DNA from: Petaurus breviceps papuanus
Taxonomy: Eukaryota > Chordata > Mammalia > Diprotodontia > Petauridae
DNA: 64,000 nucleotides
Direction of reading: 5' to 3'
Assembly: GCA_028583685.1 (NCBI GenBank)
Contig: JAMXIF010001178.1
Coordinates: 5,560,639 to 5,624,638 of the forward strand
The notes under the pieces are model-generated. The model did no database searches and was not told where the DNA came from. It was given only the letters and a program-made list of their open reading frames with translations. Positions 63,101 to 64,000 of the stretch are shown here, in pieces. A program made the position numbers and the translations under genes. Numbering within the stretch: the stretch's first letter is position 1; each line of letters opens with the position of its first letter.

Positions 63101-64000
63101 TTTAGTCTGGGTCTGGAAAAAAATGAGCTAGACTTCTACAAGGGTCAGACTCTGATAGAAAGCCCTCCAACGGTTAAACTTGTCTGTTTTTTCAGGCTGC
63201 GGGCCATGGGACTAATTCTTACATCACATTTAGGCAAATATAAGAGGGCACCGACAGTCATTATGTGTAGAACAAAACATCACCAAAAAGTTTGCTTCCC
63301 AAACTCGTGTTGATGATATAATAGTTAATAGGAATATTTGGGGGAACATTCCAGAAACTGAGGCTACTGGATTTGGGTTTTTTTTTAAGGATTGTGGTAT
63401 TTATAGCATTTATTTACTTTATATAATACCTCTTCCCTAAGGGTCCCTTGAAATAGGAGAGTTCTAGATGAAGGAACTCAAGAATGAAGCTTTTAGAGTT
63501 ACTACAAATATGAATAGTCTCTACCAAACCTTGCCATGTCTCTGAGACAAGCAGGCCCAACTTACAACCTTGCTAAAAGAACATCTACTTTTCACAGATA
63601 CAAACAAACAAACCAGTCTTGTGTTAGGATGTAGCCCTCTAATTATCTCTCTTGCATCCTTCTTAGGAACAGAGTGAGTATTGTCCTTTTGAGGACTTGA
63701 TTCCATTACCCAGGTTTGCAGATCTATGTCAGCATGGCCAGCCACCCTAGCAACTGATTCATTTTGTGTGTTATCCTGATCAAGAAATCTCTTGTATTGT
63801 TTTGTTTTGTTTTGTTTTCCCTTGGATTGAAACAGTTTGAAAAAAACCAGAAGCTGATTGTCTTTTTCTCGAGCTGTGAGCTGGTCGAGTTCTACTACCA
63901 TCTCTTCCTCCAGACCCTGCTGGGCAGCTCCATGGCCCCAGCATCAGGGCAGTCACCATCTGCCTCCTCCCGATTAAAATTCCTGCGTCTGCATGGCAAC
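35683..64000 (+). CDS. DDX31: DEAD-box helicase DDX31, N-terminal 13 coding exons (gene continues to the right)
   Basis: ATP-dependent RNA helicase of the nucleolus, relative of yeast Dbp7, acting in 60S ribosome assembly. Exons: 35683-35796, 51748-52016, 52133-52208, 53115-53158, 53948-54018, 55147-55211, 58081-58125, 59469-59510, 60312-60376, 61107-61226, 61366-61472, 62835-63070, 63836-64000+. All junctions are GT-AG with matching phases; 473 residues are seen. A basic N-terminal tail (to about residue 110) leads to the Q motif (Q170), motif I SQTGSGKT (187-194), Ia PTREL (225-229), GG (254-255), Ib TPGRL (275-279), DEAD (300-303), SAT (334-336) and the start of lobe 2 ('[13 protein letters not shown]'). 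Motifs I and Ia are each split by an intron. The core is nearly identical to human DDX31; the first exon is not. No stop or frameshift is seen. The second lobe's later motifs and the C-terminus are outside the window. Confidence 0.97.
35970..36165 (+). mobile_element. MIR
   Basis: 'gtacagtggaaagaacactg', 'ggtgaccttaggcaagtcag', 'ggtttcctcatctgtaaaaa', 'tctgaggtcccttcaagctt': near full length. Confidence 0.85.
36255..36690 (+). mobile_element. Two MIR-like/ancient SINE fragments
   Basis: Both 36255-36450 and 36530-36690 show 'gatgaggaaactaagg'- or 'gatggggaatcagg'-type cores followed by 'ggtcacacagtgag'-like text. Confidence 0.6.
36885..36965 (-). mobile_element. L2/MIR-type 3' end fragment
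   Basis: 'tagtgcttactttgtgcctg' and 'ttctaagtgctgggatacaa'. Confidence 0.6.
37480..37600 (+). mobile_element. L2 3' end fragment
   Basis: 'ggatgtgaaccccttgaaag', 'cccagcacctagttcgttgt', 'atgttaaatgcttattgaac'. Confidence 0.75.
37600..38175 (+). mobile_element. Cluster of three MIR-type fragments
   Basis: MIR blocks at 37600-37760, 37830-38000 and 38050-38170, each with 'cattttacagatga'-like or 'cagttttctcattctt'-like cores. An AT-rich tract follows at 38165-38230. Confidence 0.65.
38250..38510 (-). mobile_element. L2-like 3' fragment, degraded
   Basis: 'ggcagcatttattaactgga' and 'ctgcctcttctctcaaggaa' resemble the L2 3' end in reverse. Confidence 0.5.
38790..40100 (-). mobile_element. L2 LINE (minus) carrying a SINE
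   Basis: L2 3' end at 38800-38835, resuming after the SINE at 39057, through 'gaaaggtttcctatgaaaga', 'ttattgcaatagtccaggca' and 'gatatctactggacatccaa'. Minus frames carry RT remnants. Breaks are many. Confidence 0.87.
38836..39056 (+). mobile_element. CORE-SINE with 11-bp target duplication
   Basis: Flanked by aagtgccaggc at 38825-38835 and 39057-39067, inside the L2 3' end. Contains 'ggtaggtgactcagtgcata' and 'actccagtatctgtcaagaa'. Confidence 0.93.
40100..40680 (-). mobile_element. Second L2 LINE (minus) fragment
   Basis: Repeats the order 'aggtagaccaatggagttat', 'ttgtaaacctggctatcttg', 'gcatattgaatatgagatac', partly overlapping in content with the preceding L2, so it is a separate copy or a different subfamily. 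Confidence 0.7.
40681..41195. other. DDX31 intron 1, unassigned sequence
   Basis: G-run at 40751-40768 and T-run near 40800; the rest is not recognised. Confidence 0.4.
41205..41505 (+). mobile_element. Head-to-tail pair of WALLSI/WSINE-like SINEs
   Basis: Unit 1 runs 41205-41350 and unit 2 runs 41351-41505. Both contain 'aagagcacc(g/t)gccccaga' and 'aagttacttaaccccaattg'. They abut without an A-tail between them. Confidence 0.92.
41505..42150 (-). mobile_element. L1 LINE 3' end (minus)
   Basis: 'attcctacattgactgtgtc', 'ttctgtttactctgcatcag', 'cagccattctctaattggtg': L1 3' UTR and ORF2 C-terminal region. Confidence 0.8.
42350..42810 (-). mobile_element. L2-like fragment (minus)
   Basis: 'aaaggacccagtaggtaggg' and 'ggacaaaggagtggattgcc' fit L2 5' half in reverse, diverged. 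Confidence 0.5.
42835..43215. mobile_element. MIR-type fragments
   Basis: 'atggatgagaaagctgaagc' near 42865 and 'gtgactttaggcacatctca' near 43130. Confidence 0.55.
43225..43535 (+). mobile_element. L2 fragment with 3' end
   Basis: 'cccatcttctccagcagatt', then 'aataggtgcttaataaatgt' ending in 'ttgattgatt'; a deletion joins ORF2 to the 3' end. Confidence 0.7.
43610..43885. mobile_element. MIR fragment and L2 3' end fragment
   Basis: MIR-like at 43620-43760 ('gtttgtccatcagtagaatg'), L2-type reverse end at 43775-43880 ('agggatttattaagtaccca'). Confidence 0.55.
44022..44256 (+). mobile_element. CORE-SINE, long form
   Basis: 'cgggtagagtgttggtcctg', 'cagtttcctcatctgtaaaa', 'atggggtctcagagagtcaa'. 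Confidence 0.88.
44288..44452 (+). mobile_element. WALLSI/WSINE-like SINE
   Basis: 'tatggggtggccaggtggca', 'aaccttgagcaagttactta', with (AAAT)-rich tail. Confidence 0.92.
44455..44530 (+). mobile_element. L2 3' end fragment
   Basis: 'gaatgttagctctttgaggg' and 'aattgtgttctgtttaatct'. Confidence 0.65.
44617..45320. mobile_element. hAT/Charlie-like nonautonomous DNA transposon, interrupted by a SINE
   Basis: Left end 'cagtggttctcaa' pairs with the inverted right end 'ttgagaaatgcag'. Subterminal 'aggagccctt' and 'caggggtccttggtccacac' are typical of Charlie-type MITEs. A SINE sits inside at 44910-45110. Flanking octamers agree at only about five of eight positions, so this is an old insertion. 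Confidence 0.7.
44910..45110 (+). mobile_element. tRNA-derived SINE with internal 38-bp duplication
   Basis: Plus copy with the segment 44942-44979 repeated perfectly at 44980-45017. The repeated unit includes the B-box-like 'gagttcaaatcca'. Confidence 0.93.
45495..46825 (+). mobile_element. L2 LINE (plus), long 3' copy
   Basis: Frames carry L2 ORF2 remnants ('[16 protein letters not shown]' from the DLSAAFDTVDH block, '[10 protein letters not shown]' for YHLYADDTQ). They run through 'atggcatcctt'-type 3' sequence to 'acaacacatagtaggc'. Catalytic Asp residues are lost. Confidence 0.87.
46830..46983 (-). mobile_element. tRNA-derived marsupial SINE
   Basis: Reverse copy: T-run, 'ggggttaagtgacttgccca', 'gtgctctattcactgtgcca'. 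Confidence 0.93.
47013..47173 (-). mobile_element. tRNA-derived marsupial SINE
   Basis: Second reverse copy 30 bp on: 'aattggggttaagtgacttg', 'gtgctctattcgctgcgcca'. Confidence 0.93.
47290..47445 (+). mobile_element. tRNA-derived marsupial SINE
   Basis: 'gggggcatctaagtggtaca', 'gagttcaaatccggtctcag', 'gtgtgaccttgggcaagtca'. Confidence 0.9.
47722..47970. mobile_element. hAT-like MITE, family 2
   Basis: Ends 'cagaggggtcaa' and 'tttgaccccactg' are inverted repeats. Flanking octamers gtcgagag and atagagag match at 6 of 8. The interior 'ccagattaaaatgtaattga' is shared (inverted) with the copy at 23.8 kb. Confidence 0.78.
48050..48268 (+). mobile_element. L2 3' end scrap and MIR-like repeat
   Basis: 'ttaagcatttgctgtgtgct' then 'cagagctggaagggacttca', 'ctaaggtcacacaaggagta', 'gagatttgaacccagatccc'. 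Confidence 0.6.
48365..48870 (-). mobile_element. L1 3' end (minus) split by a MITE
   Basis: 'cctttccttttccttttatc'-like 3' UTR, then after the MITE 'ttcttccatctattactgtg' and 'cttggttctgcttactcaga'. Confidence 0.65.
48606..48766. mobile_element. hAT-like palindromic MITE, family 1
   Basis: Ends 'cagggctggtgaacct' and 'aggttccccactcctg' are inverted. It shares 'aatccttttattaaggggat' with the copy at 24.7 kb. Target duplication is degraded. Confidence 0.82.
49090..49225 (+). mobile_element. L2 3' end fragment
   Basis: 'agtagaatataagcttcttg' to 'aggagcttaataaatgcctg'. Confidence 0.8.
49400..49660 (+). mobile_element. CORE-SINE / MIR
   Basis: 'aatagagagctaggcctaga', 'gtgaccctaggcaagtcact', 'agtttcctcatctataaaat', 'gtgcttagcacatagtaagc'. 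Confidence 0.82.
49660..49920 (-). mobile_element. L2-like 3' fragment (minus)
   Basis: 'ggagtgcattccagacatag' and 'cagtagggagccattggagc'. Confidence 0.6.
49930..50600 (-). mobile_element. L1 LINE ORF2 C-terminal fragment (minus)
   Basis: Minus frames read '[20 protein letters not shown]' and '[10 protein letters not shown]', the conserved L1 ORF2 C-terminus (compare W...KMW...MEYY). More upstream ORF2 is split in other frames. Confidence 0.87.
50640..51747. other. DDX31 intron 1, distal unassigned sequence
   Basis: No gene or recognised repeat. It ends in the T-rich acceptor tract of exon 2. Confidence 0.4.
51748..52016 (+). CDS. DDX31: DDX31 coding exon 2
   Basis: Acceptor TTTCTTTAG, donor CACAG|GTGTGT. 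Encodes the basic N-terminal tail: '[14 protein letters not shown]', '[10 protein letters not shown]', '[16 protein letters not shown]'. 269 nt, leaves in phase 2. The lysine-rich text suits a nucleolar signal (inference). Confidence 0.95.
52133..52208 (+). CDS. DDX31: DDX31 coding exon 3
   Basis: Acceptor ATTTACAG, donor CTG|GTGAGT. Encodes '[20 protein letters not shown]', including the Phe upstream of the Q motif. Confidence 0.96.
52430..52565 (-). mobile_element. L2/MIR-type 3' end fragment
   Basis: 'catttattaattgtctacca' and 'agatggtccctgaccttaag'. Confidence 0.6.
52566..53114. other. DDX31 intron 3, unassigned sequence
   Basis: Nothing recognised before the exon 4 acceptor. Confidence 0.4.
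53115..53158 (+). CDS. DDX31: DDX31 coding exon 4
   Basis: 44 nt between TCTTCTTAG and GTAAGAG. Encodes '[14 protein letters not shown]', the first half of the Q motif. Confidence 0.95.
53159..53947. other. DDX31 intron 4
   Basis: AT-rich; no repeat recognised except a possible MIR scrap near 53280. Confidence 0.4.
53948..54018 (+). CDS. DDX31: DDX31 coding exon 5
   Basis: Encodes '[20 protein letters not shown]' and the first half of motif I (TGSG). Acceptor GTACTACAG; donor TCAG|GTCAGC is weaker than the consensus GTAAGT. Confidence 0.95.
54057..54128. repeat. (GT)36 microsatellite close to the exon 5 donor
   Basis: About 72 bp of uninterrupted GT beginning 38 bases into intron 5. Confidence 0.97.
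54129..55146. other. DDX31 intron 5, remainder
   Basis: No repeat or gene recognised. Confidence 0.4.
55147..55211 (+). CDS. DDX31: DDX31 coding exon 6
   Basis: Completes motif I with '[20 protein letters not shown]'. Acceptor TTTAAAAG is purine-rich at its end; donor ACAG|GTTCGT is non-consensus after GT. Confidence 0.95.
55480..55950. mobile_element. L2 3' end fragments in both orientations
   Basis: Plus piece 55480-55570 ('gacaattaataaatatttat'), minus piece 55840-55945 ('ttcagtaagtgcctacagtg'). Confidence 0.65.
56225..56345 (+). mobile_element. MIR fragment
   Basis: 'caggttcaagtcctgcctct', 'ctgtgactctgagcatgtca'. Confidence 0.7.
56565..56765 (-). mobile_element. L1 3' UTR fragment (minus)
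   Basis: 'acaaattcctacattagcca' and 'gtccaataaaaaaaagaaaa' match the L1 copy at 41.5 kb. Confidence 0.7.
56770..57075 (+). mobile_element. MIR-like fragments
   Basis: 'aaaccttagaggtcatctaa', 'gaggctgaagcccagaaagg'; a second piece with 'ttgaaccccaatcctcccaa'. Confidence 0.5.
57076..57830. other. DDX31 intron 6, unassigned sequence
   Basis: AT-rich with poly-pyrimidine stretches near 57620-57650; nothing recognised. Confidence 0.4.
57835..57962 (+). mobile_element. L2 3' end fragment
   Basis: 'agcacctgacatatagctgg' and 'tacttaataaatatttgttg'. Confidence 0.75.
58081..58125 (+). CDS. DDX31: DDX31 coding exon 7
   Basis: 15 codons, '[15 protein letters not shown]', first half of motif Ia. Acceptor CCTCTCAACAG, donor GAG|GTAGGC. 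Confidence 0.97.
58126..59468. other. DDX31 intron 7
   Basis: No recognised repeat or RNA gene across 1.3 kb, unusual against the repeat density elsewhere in the window. Confidence 0.5.
59469..59510 (+). CDS. DDX31: DDX31 coding exon 8
   Basis: 14 codons, '[14 protein letters not shown]', completing motif Ia. Acceptor TTTGCAG, donor AAG|GTAGGA. Confidence 0.97.
59511..60311. other. DDX31 intron 8
   Basis: No recognised repeat or gene. Confidence 0.4.
60312..60376 (+). CDS. DDX31: DDX31 coding exon 9
   Basis: '[20 protein letters not shown]' with the GG motif. Acceptor CCCTGTAG, donor CCAG|GTAAGA. Confidence 0.97.
60377..61106. other. DDX31 intron 9
   Basis: No recognised repeat or gene. 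Confidence 0.4.
61107..61226 (+). CDS. DDX31: DDX31 coding exon 10
   Basis: Encodes motif Ib (TPGRL) and motif II, with DEAD at 61213-61224 just before the donor ACAG|GTGAGC. 120 nt. Confidence 0.98.
61366..61472 (+). CDS. DDX31: DDX31 coding exon 11
   Basis: '[17 protein letters not shown]' through motif III 'LLSATLTE'. Acceptor GATCTCAG, donor GAGG|GTAAGT. Confidence 0.98.
61784..61942 (+). mobile_element. tRNA-derived marsupial SINE
   Basis: 'ggggtggctaggtggtacag', 'aattcaaatccagcctcaga', 'gtgaccttgggcaagtcact', C- and A-rich tail. Confidence 0.93.
61980..62130 (+). mobile_element. MIR
   Basis: 'gagcctcagttccctcatta' and 'gagagtattggaccaaatga'. Confidence 0.7.
62310..62510 (+). mobile_element. 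MIR-type fragment
   Basis: 'aacccattttataagtgaaa' and 'ggactagaacccagtttttc'. Confidence 0.6.
62835..63070 (+). CDS. DDX31: DDX31 coding exon 12
   Basis: '[20 protein letters not shown]' (end of lobe 1), a variable linker, then '[20 protein letters not shown]'. Acceptor CTAAAAG, donor GAG|GTGAGC. The linker differs most from human. Confidence 0.96.
63071..63835. other. DDX31 intron 12
   Basis: No recognised repeat; an open frame runs past the donor to 63313 but has no helicase similarity. A (TTTTG)n stretch lies at 63798-63818. Confidence 0.5.
63836..64000 (+). CDS. DDX31: DDX31 coding exon 13 (cut by window edge)
   Basis: Acceptor TTGAAACAG. Encodes '[19 protein letters not shown]' (motif IV region of lobe 2) to 'LKFLRLHGN' at the edge, 55 codons with no donor yet. 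Confidence 0.96.

Noticed and set aside
63071-63313. Continuation of the DDX31 exon 12 frame
   Set aside because: Intronic read-through; the helicase sequence resumes at 63836 in phase.

Overview
This is a vertebrate nuclear window, almost certainly from a marsupial. The evidence is two spliced housekeeping genes with mammal-like protein sequence, embedded in a mixture of L2 and L3/CR1 LINEs, L1 fragments, MIR/CORE-SINEs and two tRNA-derived SINE families. One SINE family (with internal box 'gagcaccggccctggagtcagg') is typical of marsupials generally. The other ('aagagcaccggc...ataactggcc') looks like the WALLSI/WSINE group of Australian marsupials. That family naming is from memory, so 'Australidelphian marsupial' is an inference.

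Gene layout: two genes sit head to head around one CpG island at about 33.6-34.6 kb. To the left, on the minus strand, is GTF3C4 (TFIIIC90), complete in five coding exons (842-906, 6080-6168, 7480-7610, 10616-12439, 33989-34363). All junctions are GT-AG and the phases agree, giving an 827-residue protein. To the right, on the plus strand, is DDX31, a nucleolar DEAD-box helicase. Thirteen coding exons (35683-35796 through 63836-64000) encode the first 473 residues, covering the whole first RecA lobe and the beginning of the second; the gene runs off the right edge. The same head-to-head DDX31/GTF3C4 pairing is known on human 9q34, so this is conserved synteny.

The first introns of both genes (21.5 kb in GTF3C4, 16 kb in DDX31) hold most of the repeats. 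The most informative stretches are nested. At 14.3-19.4 kb an L3/CR1 is split by an L2, which is itself split by an L1 ORF1 piece and carries a SINE at its end. At 23.4-28.5 kb an inverted L2 holds a retroviral LTR fragment, two hAT-type MITEs with 8-bp target duplications, and an RPS2 retrocopy with its own 12-bp target duplication. That retrocopy was later entered by a 1,289-bp solo LTR with a 5-bp duplication. An ACTG1 retrocopy with its full 3' UTR lies in the last intron of GTF3C4.

Functionally, GTF3C4 supports RNA polymerase III transcription (tRNA, 5S rRNA) and DDX31 supports 60S ribosome assembly, so the shared promoter joins two protein-synthesis genes. I found no unknown multi-gene system. 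The points worth a second look are the nested insertion histories, the MITE families, an RFX-like X-box in the shared promoter, the uncertain DDX31 N-terminus, and microsatellites or G-runs close to splice sites.
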